Shown: in pieces, positions 8,566 to 18,283 of the stretch
Layout: each line of letters opens with the position of its first letter
Numbering within the stretch: position 1 is the stretch's first letter
Assembly: GCF_040939785.1 (NCBI RefSeq)
Contig: NZ_CP162553.1
Coordinates: 2,294,001-2,358,000, forward strand
DNA from: Bradyrhizobium lupini
GTDB lineage: Bacteria > Pseudomonadota > Alphaproteobacteria > Rhizobiales > Xanthobacteraceae
Direction of reading: 5' to 3'
Length of the DNA stretch: 64,000 nt
Translations under genes and position numbers: made by a program
The notes under the pieces: model-generated
The model's database searches: none
Seen by the model: only the letters and a program-made list of their open reading frames with translations
What the model was told of the DNA's origin: nothing

Positions 8566-10185
8566 TCAGGCGGCGAGCTTTGCCTGCGAACTATCGCGCT
8601 CGGCCTTCCAATTCCACGGCAACAGCATGTGCAGCTGATTGATCTTTGTACGTCCGGAGACGATGCGCTCGAGAACATCGGTCAGATAGTGCCGCGGGTC
8701 GATGTCGTGCAGCTTTGCCGTAGTTGATGAGCGATGCAAGGGTGGCCCAGGTTTCGGCGCCGCCCTCACTGCCGGCGAACAAGTAATTCTTCTTTCCCAG
8801 GCCTATCGGCTTGATGCTGCGTTCGACCGTATTGCTGTCGATCTCGACGCGCCCATCATCGATGAAGCGCCTCAGGCCTTCCCAATGGTTGAGGGTGTAG
8901 CGGATCGCCTTGCCAAGGCCGGATTTCTTCGAGACTTCCAGTAGCCGCGCCTCGAGCCAGGGTTTGAAGTCCTCGATCAACGGCCTGGTGTCGGTCTGCC
9001 GCACTGCAGCCCGATGCGCCGCCGGCAGACCGCGGATGCGATCCTCGATGGCGTAGAACATCGCGATCCGTTGCAGCGCTTCCGCAGCAATCGGCGACTT
9101 CGTCGCGACGTGAACGTCCCAGAACTTCCGCCGCGCATGCGCGAAGCAGAACGCCAACTGCACCAGATGGCCGCCGTTCTTGATCAGGCCCTTGTAGGCG
9201 GCATAGCCGTCGACCTGCAGGATGCCGTGGTAGTCCCCGAACAGCTGCTTGGCGCGGATCGCCTTGCGATCCTCAGCAAACATGTAGACTACCGCCGGCG
9301 GTGCCGGGCCGCCCCACGGACGGTCATCGGTGGCGATCGCCCAGAACTGGCAGACTTTGGTCTTGCCACGGCCAGAATCGAGAACTGGCAGCGGCGTCTC
9401 GTCGGCAAACAGCCGCGGGTAGGACATCATTGTGTCGCGCAACAGCGTGTGAAGCGGCTTCAGCCACCAGGCGGCGCGGCCCATCCACGAGGCCAGCGTC
9501 TGCCGATCGAGCGTGATGCCTTGCGCGGCGAACATCTGTTCCTGCCGATGCAGCGGCAACTGGTAGCCGTATTTCATCACCGCGATGTGGGCCAGCAATG
9601 CTTCCGTCACCATCCCGCCATCGATCGCCCGGGCCGGCGCAGGTGCCTGCATCACACCCTGGCGGCATCCCCGGCAGCCATACCGCGGACGCACAATGCG
9701 CTTGACCCGGTACTGCATCGGAACGACGTCGAAGGCTTCCTTGACGGTCTCCCCGATCTTGTGCAGCCGCTCGCCGCAGCAAGGGCAGATGTGGCTCTCG
9801 ACATCGATTACGACATCGATGCGCGGCAAATGCTCCGGAAGCTTCCCCCGGTTGCGTCGCGCCGGTCGCTTTCCACGGCCCTCCGCTCCATCCGGCAGCC
9901 TGCCTCCGGTTACGTCGTCGTTGGCCGCGGCACGAGCCGCCTGTGCCGTGATGGTGAAGAGAGGCAGCTGTCCGGGATCCAGTGTCTCGGAGCGGGGACC
10001 GAAGATCGTGCGCTTGAACTGGGACAGGATCATCAGGAGCTTGTCGTTCTCCTGAGCCGCAGCGTCGCGTTGGGCGATCGCCGCATCACGCTCGGCCGAA
10101 AGCGTGCTGCATTCCGCCGACAACGCCGCAAGCCTTGACTCACGGTGTGTCGGAGCAATGCAGGATCGGAAGGCAAATCACTCAT
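8566..10185 (-). pseudogene. tnpC: IS66 tnpC transposase, two frameshifts
   Basis: Domains in order: an N-terminal coiled coil (SAERDAAIAQRDAAAQEND), a zinc-finger-like CPCCGERL and YGCRGC region, then a DDE core with RLFADETPLPVLD, ILQVDGYAAYKGL and SNTVERSIKPIGLGKKN. Correcting one missing G near 10140 joins the start at 10185 (MSDLPSDPALLR) to RLAALSAEC. Correcting one extra base near 8722 joins LASLIN to TAKLHDIDPRHYLTDVLERI and the true end AKLAA. Length would then be about 540 residues, normal for TnpC. As written the gene would not make a full protein. Confidence 0.87.
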
Positions 10186-10239
10186 GCAGAGTGATTTTAC
10201 AACAACTCCGCATGAGTGACGAGCTACTCTTGATACGGA

Positions 10240-10590
10240 TCAACCAGCTCGCGCTGGCTGATCCACAACCCGCATCGGCACACGCTTCCAGTCTGAGCCA
10301 TCGAGCAGCACCGAGAGTTGAGCATGAGATAGCGGCATGACGCCTTCCTTGATCGGCGGCCAGGTGAACTGCCCCTCGATTCTTTTGTAGTAAAGGACAA
10401 GGCCGCTTCCGTCCCAGGTCAGGATCTTCACGCGATCTCGGCGCTTGGACCGGAAGACATAAAGTCCGCCGTCGTACGGATTGGCCCCAAACGCCTCGCT
10501 CACCAGCATCGCCAGTGAGTCCATCCCCCGACGGAAATCGATCGGCTGCGTCGCGATCCAGATCGACAACCCAGGTCGGAGCCCGATCAT
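10240..10590 (-). CDS. tnpB: IS66 TnpB accessory protein, 116 aa
   Basis: Classic IS66 Orf2: WIATQPIDFRRGMDSLAMLV, then YVFRSKRRDRVKILTWDGSG and VLYYKRIEGQFTWP. The start ATG (10590) overlaps the tnpA stop by 4 bases (ATGA), implying translational coupling. TnpB is needed for IS66 transposition, though its biochemical role is unresolved. Intact. Confidence 0.92.
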   Translation of the reverse strand: MIGLRPGLSIWIATQPIDFRRGMDSLAMLVSEAFGANPYDGGLYVFRSKRRDRVKILTWDGSGLVLYYKRIEGQFTWPPIKEGVMPLSHAQLSVLLDGSDWKRVPMRVVDQPARAG

Positions 10591-11060
10591 CGGCCAACCG
10601 TCCCGACTGCCGCAAGCACCTCGCACAGCGCCCGCCGGTCGACCGTCCCCCTGACACGGATGCGAACCGCGCCGACTTGGATCTCAATTACTGCCTGCTC
10701 TTCGCGCGATGACAATTCGCCGCCGCAACCAGTGATCGCGACCGGCACAAAGCCAGGTGGCACATCTCCGTCCCGGCGCTCCGCGAGCTTCACCCGCGTG
10801 GTCTGACGACGCCACAGAAACAACAGGCTTGGGCTGATGTCGTGTCCTCGTGCCACCGCGGACACGCTTGCACCCGGCGCGAAACTCTCCGCGACAATCG
10901 CCGCCTTCGCATCGGTCGACCAGCGCCGACGCCGGCCCGTCCCGGTGATGATTTCGACACGCCGCAGCGTGTCGGCGCCGTGTTCGACGATAGGCGTATG
11001 CCTATCCTTATCGCTATCCTTACGACTATCCTTCGACATTGTGACCTCGCGACCAACCAT
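10587..11060 (-). CDS. tnpA: IS66 TnpA (Orf1), 157 aa
   Basis: Has the IS66 Orf1 helix-turn-helix region: RRRRWSTDAKAAIVAESF, GASVSAVARGHDISPSLLFLWRR. The C-terminus (VIEIQVGAVRIRVRG) is also typical. The N-terminus carries a short Ser/Lys/Asp repeat encoded by three imperfect copies of CTATCCTTA (complement strand, near 10998-11033). The start may be 11060 or the ATG at 11039. First gene of the tnpA-tnpB-tnpC run. Confidence 0.85.
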   Translation of the reverse strand: MVGREVTMSKDSRKDSDKDRHTPIVEHGADTLRRVEIITGTGRRRRWSTDAKAAIVAESFAPGASVSAVARGHDISPSLLFLWRRQTTRVKLAERRDGDVPPGFVPVAITGCGGELSSREEQAVIEIQVGAVRIRVRGTVDRRALCEVLAAVGTVGR

Positions 11061-11608
11061 TCCGCGAGATTCTTCTAGCCGATCGGATCAGCCCTTAGCG
11101 CGTGGTCCCTGCATGACGCTCACACTGCATCGCATTGCGATACTCCGACGAAGCATTTAACGCCGCGATCGGAATGGTGGATCAGGCCGGAGCCAGGCCG
11201 CTGCACCGAGATGACCATGCGCAGGGCTGCCAGCGACAACTCGGCACGCAAATGATCCGCTATCGCCCAGCCGACCATCCTGCGGCTGTACAAATCCATG
11301 ACGATGGTCAGATAGAGCGAGCCCTGATCGGTCTCGATATAAGTGATGTCGGCGAGCCAGGTCCGGTTTGGCGCGGCGGCGGTGAAGTTCCGGTCGAGCA
11401 GATTCGGCGGAATCGGAAAGCGATTGGCGGCCGATCGCGGGCTCTCCGGGAGCGAGCGCCAGCCATAATAGCCGGTCGGCGCGACCCCGAGCACGTCGCA
11501 CAGGATCGTCAGCGGACAGTCGGCGCGGCAATCTTCGATGAAGCGGAATCTCATTTCGGTCCCCCAAGCAAAGATCGCGATCGACTTCCTAGCAAACAGC
11601 CGGATTTG

Positions 11609-12250
11609 CGTGTCCTGGAATGGCCTGCAATGCGAAGCCTAGCGAGTTGGCCCGCCTCTGAAGGTTGGCAAGGACGCGGCTGCGATATTGTTTGTAATAG
11701 TGGTTGGCACCTGGATCTCTGGAGCTCATGCCGTGCCGGAGGGTGTTGTAGAATAGAACTGCAATCTTGCAGGCGGTCGCCGTCAGCGCCTTCGACTTGC
11801 CCGCACGTGAGGACAGCCGGCGGTAGAATGCACCGAGCGAAGTATCGCGCGGCCCGACGGTGGTGCTGCAGCCGCAGTAGTACGGCTGCCTGGTTGGAAG
11901 ATCTCAGCGGGCGCGAAGATAGCACCTTGCCGCCGGAGATTTTGTTGCCGGGTGCGAGGCAGAGCCAAGCGGTAAAGTGCTTGGCGCTCGGCCACGCTCT
12001 CAGATCCTTGCCGCACTCGCCGACGAGCTTCAATGCTAGTGAGGGACCCATCAACGCCGAGCACACCGTACAGCTCCTGACATCGAAGCTGGGTGTGTTG
12101 ACCTGCTTGGTCTTTACGCGTGGCTTGGATAGCTTTCCGACCGTTTGCTTCTCTATTGCTCAGCGCGGCGATCAACACTTCGAGCTTGCGGTCGCAGTCC
12201 AGCATCTTCGTCTGGTAGATGTCGTAGAGTTCCAGCGGTTGGGTCAAGCG
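11609..12250 (-). pseudogene. IS110-family transposase remnant
   Basis: Fragments in alternating frames read IYQTKMLDCDRKLEVLIAAL, then ALMGPSLALKLVGECGKDLRAWPS, then KHFTAWLCLAPGNKISGGKVLSS. The last segments are the C-terminal helix-hairpin-helix and catalytic region of IS110/IS1111 transposases. The N-terminal DEDD half is absent and several shifts are present, so this is a decayed copy. It abuts the truncated IS3 on its left and another IS3 end on its right. Confidence 0.7.
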
Positions 12251-12365
12251 AAGACATACTCCTCCCGGTCGTTGCCATCAGTGCCGCGCGGATCGTCTCC
12301 CTTGAAGAATGGCGGCGCACGTCTCGATAGGTTGCCAGAACGTCGGGATTCGTTCGCCTGCAACT

Positions 12366-12790
12366 GACGTGCCCCCGCCAAATTAGGCCGGTTTGAACTG
12401 GAATTTTCCACTTATGACCCCCTGATGGGGAGAGGAGAATTCCATGAAGGCATCGAAGTTTTCAGAGGCGCAGATTGCATTCGTGCTGAAGACGGCTCGG
12501 CGGTGGCCGAGGTCTGCCGCAAGGCCGGGATCAGCGAGGCAACCTTCTACAACTGGCGGAAGAAGTATGCAGGCTTGATGCCCTCGGAGATGAAGCGGCT
12601 GCGTCAGCTTGAGGAAGAGAACGGGAAGCTGAAGCGGATTGTCGCCGACCTGTCGTTGGACAAGGCCATGCTTCAGGATGTGCTCTCAAAAACGCTCTAA
12701 GGCCTGGCCGCAAGCGCGAGCTTGTCGACAAGGTGCGAAGTGACTGGAAGGTGTCAGTCAGGCGGGCCTGCTCCGCGGGAACCGCAAGGC
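12366..12790 (+). mobile_element. IS3-family (IS407-like) left end with orfA and orfB start
   Basis: The end begins TGACGTGCCCCCGCC at 12366, followed by a leader, a deleted orfA and the first 30 codons of orfB (RPGRKRELVDKVRSDWKVS). The remainder of the element is gone after about 12790. Confidence 0.7.
12444..12700 (+). pseudogene. IS3 orfA with a small deletion
   Basis: MKASKFSEAQIAFVLK is read from 12444. About 8 bases are then missing and the frame continues as EDGSAVAEVCRKAGISEATFYNWRKKYAG, then MKRLRQLEEENGKLKRIVADLSLDKAML (helix-turn-helix plus Leu zipper of IS3 OrfA), with its stop at 12700. Not expected to be functional. Confidence 0.8.
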
Positions 12791-13574
12791 CAATGACGAT
12801 CTGGAGCGTTCGTGTTTCGATCAAGATCACAAGGTCATGGCCGCCGCGGTCGGAGGGGCGCACGTCTGGTTAAGTCCGAAGGGGGCGATGTATGTGATTT
12901 TTTCCGATCAGGGAGACGTTGGACAAGTCATGAACCTCATCGAGGAGAGCAACCTGCGTGTCAGAGACATGCATATTTTCCGACCGACCATTCCAGGCGG
13001 GCACGTACGCATTGTTTGGAAGCTATCCGCACGATGAAAATCTATTCGCCAAGAAGCGCGCGGGACCCACATCAGCTCTTGCCGGTGCAGCAAATCAGGC
13101 CAATTTGCATGTTCCCGACCGGACTGAAATCGCTTGGCCGCGTGCAGCGAGTGCGCATCTCGATCACGACCATCGAGAGAGCCGGTGCCGTGATCCAGAC
13201 ATAGCGTCCCAGAACACACCGGTTGGCTTTCGAGCTGGCCTTCCTTGTCGAACTCACCGTAGACGATCACGTCAATTTCGGATCACGTCGCCGGCTACCA
13301 GCGCTTGTTCGATAACGAAACACCACCCGATCTTAGGCTACATTTTTCATCAGGCTCCAAAACTATGGTGCCCTGATGAATTCGATACCGTCGCCCGGTG
13401 TGAGAGCCGGTGACTTCGAAATAACCATCGCATCAAATTGCGCACGCTGCTCTTGGAGATAACCAATTGCGCAGAAGGCGTCGCGCACGCGCGTCCGGCC
13501 CATTTTGCTCGATGAAGCTCCGATAAAGCGAACGCGGGGCGCGCAAACGCGCGCTACTTGCGACACCGCCGCGT
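12791..13574. other. No recognisable gene (784 bp)
   Basis: The best ORF is 12837-13037 (+, 66 codons, contains MYVIFSDQGDVGQVMNLIEE), which has no motif I recognise. The other ORFs overlap it in Arg/Ser-rich frames. Probably decayed DNA. Confidence 0.35.
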
Positions 13575-13827
13575 CTAAGCAAAAACATTTGCCGCGCCGC
13601 GAGTCTGGCTAGTCCCGACAAGGCGCGAACAGAGCAGCGTCTCACCTGCACTCGGATCAAATGCCCGTACGGGTTTAAGATCACCCGCCGCCGCCCGGTT
13701 GACAGCGATAATCCGCGGCCTGTCAGCTTGTCGAAGCGCGGCTCGACCTGGCCAGGCCCTTCAGGTCGCTTTGGTCAAAACAATGTCGGCTGTCGCCTGT
13801 ATGGTCCATCACGATCTGGATAGCCAT
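13575..13827 (-). pseudogene. Small conserved hypothetical protein, two one-base deletions
   Basis: The start at 13827 follows GGAG. MAIQIVMDHTGDSRH opens a small protein family I recall from rhizobial islands and plasmids. Restoring one G (GCC.AGG, near 13746) and one T (GGATTATC, near 13707) gives RFDKLTGRGFIAVN, then VRAFDPSAGETLLCSRLVG, then a stop at 13575-13577. The product would be 84 residues. The coherence of the repaired reading is strong evidence that the gene existed. Function unknown. Confidence 0.6.
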
Positions 13828-14112
13828 GGAAGAGAACTCCGCAAGCCCTAGCCCTGACGCAGAAGAACCTCGCGGCGCACCTTAGTGTTCCTGGTCGCGG
13901 AGAAATTTGCCGTGTTTTCCGTTGGGCGGCCCGCCTGCAATCGGCGAGGGTCCGGCGTGTCGACTTAGACTGGGTCCGCCATCGAGCCTGGTCAGCTCAC
14001 AAGGGGCGTCATGCGGATCGTGACGGGGCGACTTGCTAGCATTCGTGTGGTGATTTTAGTCTGCTGTTGGCAGGCGACGGACGAAACAGAACTCGCGGCA
14101 GGTCCCGCGGCC

Positions 14113-14895
14113 TCACGCGGATAGCGCGCTGGTGGGGAGAGGAAGCCCGGGCCAATACTGTCTGTCCTTGGTCGGACGCGGTCCGAATATCGCCTGACCA
14201 ACTCTTATGACATCGGCACCTTCCTCGATTGCTATCTCGAAGTCGCTTGTCATCCCCATTGAGAGGAGATCAAGTCGCGTCGATGTTCTATCGAGGAGTG
14301 CGTCTCGAAGCCCCCGCAGCAACTTGAAACATTCGCGAACCTTGTCCGCCTCTCCGCTCAGGACGGCGAGAGTCATCAAGCCGCGAGGAACAAGGGCTGG
14401 ATAGTCAGACAGCCGAAGAACAAAATCCTCTACCTCTTGGGGCGGCAAACCGTATTTGCTCACCTCACCCGAGGTGTTGACTTGGACGAACACGTTGAGA
14501 TGCCGGCCTTCGGCGCTCAGGCGCGCCTGGAGCGCTTCAGCCAATCTCAAGGTATCCAACGCATGAAACTCGTTCGCGAACTTGACCATGGATTTCACTT
14601 TGTTCGTCTGGAGGTGACCGATGACACTCCAGTTCAACGACAGGTCGGCCAAATCGCGGACCTTGCTCTCCGCCTCTTGGACCTTGTTCTCGCCGAACTC
14701 GCAAAGGCCGAGTTCGGATGCGATACGGATAATCGCGGCGGGTACGGTCTTGCTGACAGGCAAAACACGAACTTCTGAACGCCTGCGGCGAGCCCGCATA
14801 CAGGCCCGATTTATGCGCTGCTCAAGCTCATCAAGATTGGAGCGCAATAACGAGCGCGGATCGTCCGTGAATCGGGCGCTATTCATCTGCGACAT
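14113..14895 (-). CDS. yggS: YggS/PLPBP-family PLP homeostasis protein
   Basis: A single alanine-racemase-like TIM-barrel domain. VLPVSKTVPA contains the PLP-binding Lys, then LGLCEFGENKVQEAESK, WSVIGHLQTNKVKSM, VFVQVNTSGEVSKYG and the phosphate-binding end LSMGMTSDFEIAIEEGADVIRVGQAIFG. All are family signatures. I place the start at 14895 (MSQMNSARF). The upstream extension is unlike the family. The product is 260 residues. YggS binds and buffers pyridoxal phosphate in the cytosol. In this window it lies about 1.2 kb downstream of panC on the same strand. E. coli yggS mutants show altered CoA and pantothenate metabolism, so the grouping may be meaningful. Confidence 0.88.
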   Translation of the reverse strand: MSQMNSARFTDDPRSLLRSNLDELEQRINRACMRARRRRSEVRVLPVSKTVPAAIIRIASELGLCEFGENKVQEAESKVRDLADLSLNWSVIGHLQTNKVKSMVKFANEFHALDTLRLAEALQARLSAEGRHLNVFVQVNTSGEVSKYGLPPQEVEDFVLRLSDYPALVPRGLMTLAVLSGEADKVRECFKLLRGLRDALLDRTSTRLDLLSMGMTSDFEIAIEEGADVIRVGQAIFGPRPTKDRQYWPGLPLPTSALSA

Positions 14896-16124
14896 GGCGA
14901 ATTCCTCGCTTCCACGTCCATGGTGTTTGACATAAGGCCAATGGATTTCGGTAGCACATAAAGCAGAGCCGAGTCCGGCTAGTTCGTCAGAACCTCTCCC
15001 ATCGACGCATAATCCAGGCCGTATCCCCCTCATAGGGACGATCCTAATCCCAGACAAGGTGCTCCGGATCTCGCGATCCGCCATCGCCCAACTCGCCGCC
15101 CTGGCTCAGGGAGGACAGCACGGAAAGTTCTGTGCTGCTCGGGAGAGACAATTCACGACCCTCCATTCACGAGTAAGGTTCATATTCGTTCAAATCGGGG
15201 CAGTTCTGGTCTAACGATGAGCGTCTCACCATCAACGATGCAGAAACATGCGCTTGTCGGCAGGAACACCCACTACAATGGCGTCGAGAGCGGCCTTTAT
15301 CGGTGCAGCCGTCACACGCGGACGGCAATCGAGTATCTATGCGAGAGCCTCACTTTTTCGGACGCAACATTTTCAGAAGCGGCCACCCGAGGGCAAAAAG
15401 GTCGGCAGCGCGCCGATCGCCCCTCCATACTGCACCGCATCGGCCTGCGCCATCACGCTCGTGCTGCAAATTGTTGGCAGGACCTGGATGCGATCACCGA
15501 GTTTCGATAGGTTGCCGCGTGGAAAGCAGTTCGGGGATGTAGGCCAACAAAACGTGCCCCGCTAGATCCGCCAAGGATTTGGGCCAGCGGCGGTGTTTGA
15601 CTTATACTTCCGACCCTTAGAGATCGAGCGTGTAGTCAGTACGCTTTTGCGACGTCAACTGACCCGTGGCCGGGCGTGTCCAGGGTCATCGCGATGTCGA
15701 CTTCGCGCATCATTAGTGAATAGAGGCGCGGGAGGTAACAAGCTTGGTTTCAATGTGGAGTCGTGGATCCGAAGGCCGAGACTGTCATCTGACTGCTGCG
15801 CGCAAGTTGGAGATGGTCGACGGTGCCGAAGATGCTGGGAGCTGAGACGGCTTGGCTTCGAGCGAACTAGCAGCGAATTACTACGGTCGCCTTCGACGCC
15901 GGGCTCAATCGGACCGGCCCACGTCCACACTGAGTCCGTTCAGGGACAAAACGGCGAGGAGTCCGGCGCTGAGCGGCTTGAACTTTGCGCACCGGTACGC
16001 TCAAATCCCGGACCTGCACCGTCTCAAATCGCTGGGTTGGGCCCACGGCCTGAACAGGTGAATCGGTCGGCCGATCCGTGGATTATAACGAGAAGATAGT
16101 TTATCGATTTGGTTCTGAATTGCG
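14896..16124. other. No recognisable gene (1229 bp)
   Basis: Short ORFs of 70-170 codons occur on both strands (for example 15217-15565 and 15593-16099), but none has a motif, signal peptide or good ribosome binding site. Could carry a decayed gene between yggS and panC. Confidence 0.35.
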
Positions 16125-16976
16125 CTACGGAGTTGGTACTCCCAGTAGGACGTTGTCAATCAGTCGGGTCGAACCAACGTAGGCTGCGACACAGAGCGCC
16201 GCCGGAAACCGCAGGGGACTCTTGGCGTGCTTGAGGGTATCACCGTCGACAAGTTCAAGATAATGCAGCCGATCAACTGTCTCAAGTTGCCGCTCGGCTA
16301 TCGCAATCAGCTTGTCCACCTCGCGCACTCCTACGCGGAATTCTTCCGCCGCGGCGAACAGTCCACGACTAATGGCAACGGCTCGCCCACGTTCTTCCTT
16401 GCTGAGATGCCGATTGCGGCTGCTCATCGCGAGCCCGTCCGGTTCCCGAACGGTTGGCACGGTGACGATCTTGATGGGAAAATTGAGATCTGTCGCCATG
16501 CGACGCACGACCGCGCATTGCTGAAAATCCTTTTGCCCGAAAAACACGACGTCCGGATGCACCATGTTGAACAGCTTGCACACGACGGTCGCCACGCCCC
16601 GAAAATGCCCAGGCCTGAAAGCCCCGCAGAGTGGCTTCGCCAGTTCGCCCGGCTCGACGAAGGTCTCGAATTGAGCCGGGTAGACCTCCTGTGCACCCGG
16701 CGCGAACACAATCGCAACACCGGCATCGCGGCACATTTTTTCATCGCGCACGAAATCGCGAGGATAGCTGCTGAGATCCTCGTTTGGTCCGAACTGAGTC
16801 GGATTGACGAAAATGCTAACGACGGTGACATCGCATTGCGCTCGGCTCGCCTCGACCAGGGCCAGATGCCCATCGTGCAAATACCCCATTGTAGGCACTA
16901 ACCCGACGCGTTTGCCCGCGCTGCAAGCCTTCGCGAGCTCACGACGAAGCTCAGCGACCGTGGTAATCGTCTGCAT
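16125..16976 (-). CDS. panC: Pantothenate synthetase
   Basis: Condenses pantoate and beta-alanine with ATP to form pantothenate, the precursor of CoA. The nucleotidyltransferase signature is complete: GLVPTMGYLHDGHLALV (HIGH-like HDGH), SIFVNPTQFGPNEDLSSYPR, VVFFGQKDFQQCAVVRRM and the KMSKS-like MSSRNRHLS. Length is 283 residues, normal. It starts 14 bases after the panB stop, so panB-panC is an operon on the minus strand. A second, chromosomal copy may exist elsewhere in the genome. Copies on symbiotic replicons are known in Rhizobium etli. Confidence 0.95.
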   Translation of the reverse strand: MQTITTVAELRRELAKACSAGKRVGLVPTMGYLHDGHLALVEASRAQCDVTVVSIFVNPTQFGPNEDLSSYPRDFVRDEKMCRDAGVAIVFAPGAQEVYPAQFETFVEPGELAKPLCGAFRPGHFRGVATVVCKLFNMVHPDVVFFGQKDFQQCAVVRRMATDLNFPIKIVTVPTVREPDGLAMSSRNRHLSKEERGRAVAISRGLFAAAEEFRVGVREVDKLIAIAERQLETVDRLHYLELVDGDTLKHAKSPLRFPAALCVAAYVGSTRLIDNVLLGVPTP

Positions 16977-16990
16977 CGTTTCACCTTACA

Positions 16991-17863
16991 TCAGGTTGGG
17001 TTGGGAGGAGCCCAGGTTGCGATAATGTCACTCAGGCTTTCAGGAAGCCGATAGCACTCCTGCGGCGCCGGGAACGCACCGGTGCGGACATCGGCAGCCC
17101 AGCGCGAGAGCGCCTCTTGTAACATCTGAAAACCATCTGCATAGGCGCGAACGAATTTGGGCCGATGACCTATGGTTAGCCCCAGCACGTCATGGAATAC
17201 GAGCACTTGGCCCGAGCAGTCGGGACCCGCGCCGATTCCGATGGTTGGTATCGATAGCGATTCGGTCGCTCGCTGGGCTAGCTCGGCCGGAATGCCTTCA
17301 AGCACCAACGCGAAGCATCCGGCCTCCTGCAGACGGTGAGCGTCATCGAGCAGCCGTAAAGCGTCATCGGCGTTCCGGCCCTGCACCTTGAATCCGCCCA
17401 TGACATTGACGCTTTGCGGGGTGAGGCCGAGATGGCCCATGACAGGAATTTCGCAATCGACCAAGGCACGCACCATTTCCACGCGCTTGGCCCCGCCCTC
17501 GAGTTTCACGGCATCTGCGCCTCGCTGCAGGAACCCTCCAGCGTTGCGTATCGTCTCCTCCGGACCAAGGTGAAAGCTAAGAAACGGCAGATCGGCCACG
17601 AGAAGGGCACGGGGCCTTGTGCGTGCAACAGCCTCCAGATGATGATTCATCATTGCCATGCTGACCGGCAACGTGTTGTCGAATCCGAGACAGACATTGC
17701 CAACACTGTCGCCCACAAGAATGATGTCGACGATTGGGTCGGCGATGCCTGCCGTAACCGCATCATAGGCGGTGGTCATGGTGACACGCCGCCGCTCCTG
17801 CTTCCACCGCTGCAAGATTGGAATTGTGACCCGCTCAACTGACACTTCCGAAGCGTGGCTCAT
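16991..17863 (-). CDS. panB: 3-methyl-2-oxobutanoate hydroxymethyltransferase
   Basis: Transfers a hydroxymethyl group from methylene-tetrahydrofolate to ketoisovalerate, giving ketopantoate, the first step of pantothenate synthesis. Signatures seen: TAYDAVTAGIADP, DIILVGDSVGNVCLGFDNTLPV with metal-binding Asp, VADLPFLSF, AVKLEGG, VMGHLGLTPQSVN, and GIGAGPDCSGQVLVFHDVLG near the C-terminus. Length is 290 residues, slightly longer than the usual 265-280. The start ATG at 17863 gives MSHASEVS. First gene of panB-panC. Confidence 0.95.
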   Translation of the reverse strand: MSHASEVSVERVTIPILQRWKQERRRVTMTTAYDAVTAGIADPIVDIILVGDSVGNVCLGFDNTLPVSMAMMNHHLEAVARTRPRALLVADLPFLSFHLGPEETIRNAGGFLQRGADAVKLEGGAKRVEMVRALVDCEIPVMGHLGLTPQSVNVMGGFKVQGRNADDALRLLDDAHRLQEAGCFALVLEGIPAELAQRATESLSIPTIGIGAGPDCSGQVLVFHDVLGLTIGHRPKFVRAYADGFQMLQEALSRWAADVRTGAFPAPQECYRLPESLSDIIATWAPPNPT

Positions 17864-18283
17864 TTTTGATACGTTCCATCAACTAGGCGAACGGTAATCC
17901 GATGTTGCGAGCGACGCGGCCGAGTATTACCCGCAACGGGGGACCATGCTTTCGTATGGAGGACAAGAGAAAACTGTCAACCGTGAAAGGAAGAAAGAAA
18001 CATATGTCTCCAAGGTCGCGACCGAGTGCACAAACATTCCAATGGTCGCGCGACCACCAAGCAAGAACTTCCAAGATTCAAATTGTCATGTGGAAGCACC
18101 TCGAGTCACGCCGCGCCTCAGGGCGCGCTGGGGCGGTCGGAGCCATTCCAGATGAGAGCGCACGGGACGACGCAGGGTGCGCTGATCTAGTCGTGCCGAA
18201 GCGCTGCGATTAGCTTATGGTCTTCCAGTGGCGGAAAGGTGAAGCTGTGGTCAGTCGGGGTCCGGGTCAGTGGTCCCGCCGAC
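17864..18283. other. Intergenic, panB promoter region
   Basis: 420 bp without a recognisable ORF. The panB-panC promoter should lie in the left part, on the minus strand. I found no -24/-12 site with correct spacing. Confidence 0.35.

Larger units (their letters stand above)
7990..11123 (-). mobile_element. IS66-family element (3134 bp) with passenger gene and 8-bp target duplication
   Basis: The ends share GTGAGCGTCA (7990-7999, and as its complement at 11114-11123). The 8-bp direct repeat ACTGCATC flanks the element (7982-7989 and 11124-11131). Eight-base duplications are diagnostic for IS66. Within are tnpA, tnpB and tnpC on the minus strand and a convergent passenger gene between tnpC and the left end. 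Confidence 0.93.
7631..11554 (-). pseudogene. IS3 orfB transposase, multiply broken
   Basis: From the right: FIEDCRADCPLTILCDVLGVA, then an in-frame deletion of roughly 55 codons after PRSAANR. The integrase core then resumes with TWLADITYIETDQG (catalytic D) and LIHHSDRGVK (second D). A two-base loss follows, then the IS66 insertion, then [20 protein letters not shown] (catalytic E) and a one-base loss in [13 protein letters not shown] near 7840. The gene is dead several times over, so this copy is older than the IS66 inside it. Confidence 0.85.
7631..11567 (-). mobile_element. IS3-family copy, split by IS66 and internally deleted
   Basis: The left end begins TGACCTTGCCCCAAG (7631), with the TG start typical of IS3 ends. 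Sequences 7631-7989 and 11132-11567 are two halves of one orfB, and joining them across the IS66 and one 8-bp target copy gives [17 protein letters not shown]. orfA is missing at the right, where an IS110 remnant begins. Confidence 0.85.

Noticed and set aside
9014..10138. Plus-strand ORF of 374 codons
   Set aside because: Antisense shadow of IS66 tnpC with Arg-rich composition and no motif.
11135..12367. Plus-strand ORF of 410 codons
   Set aside because: Runs antisense to two transposase remnants. Composition is meaningless.
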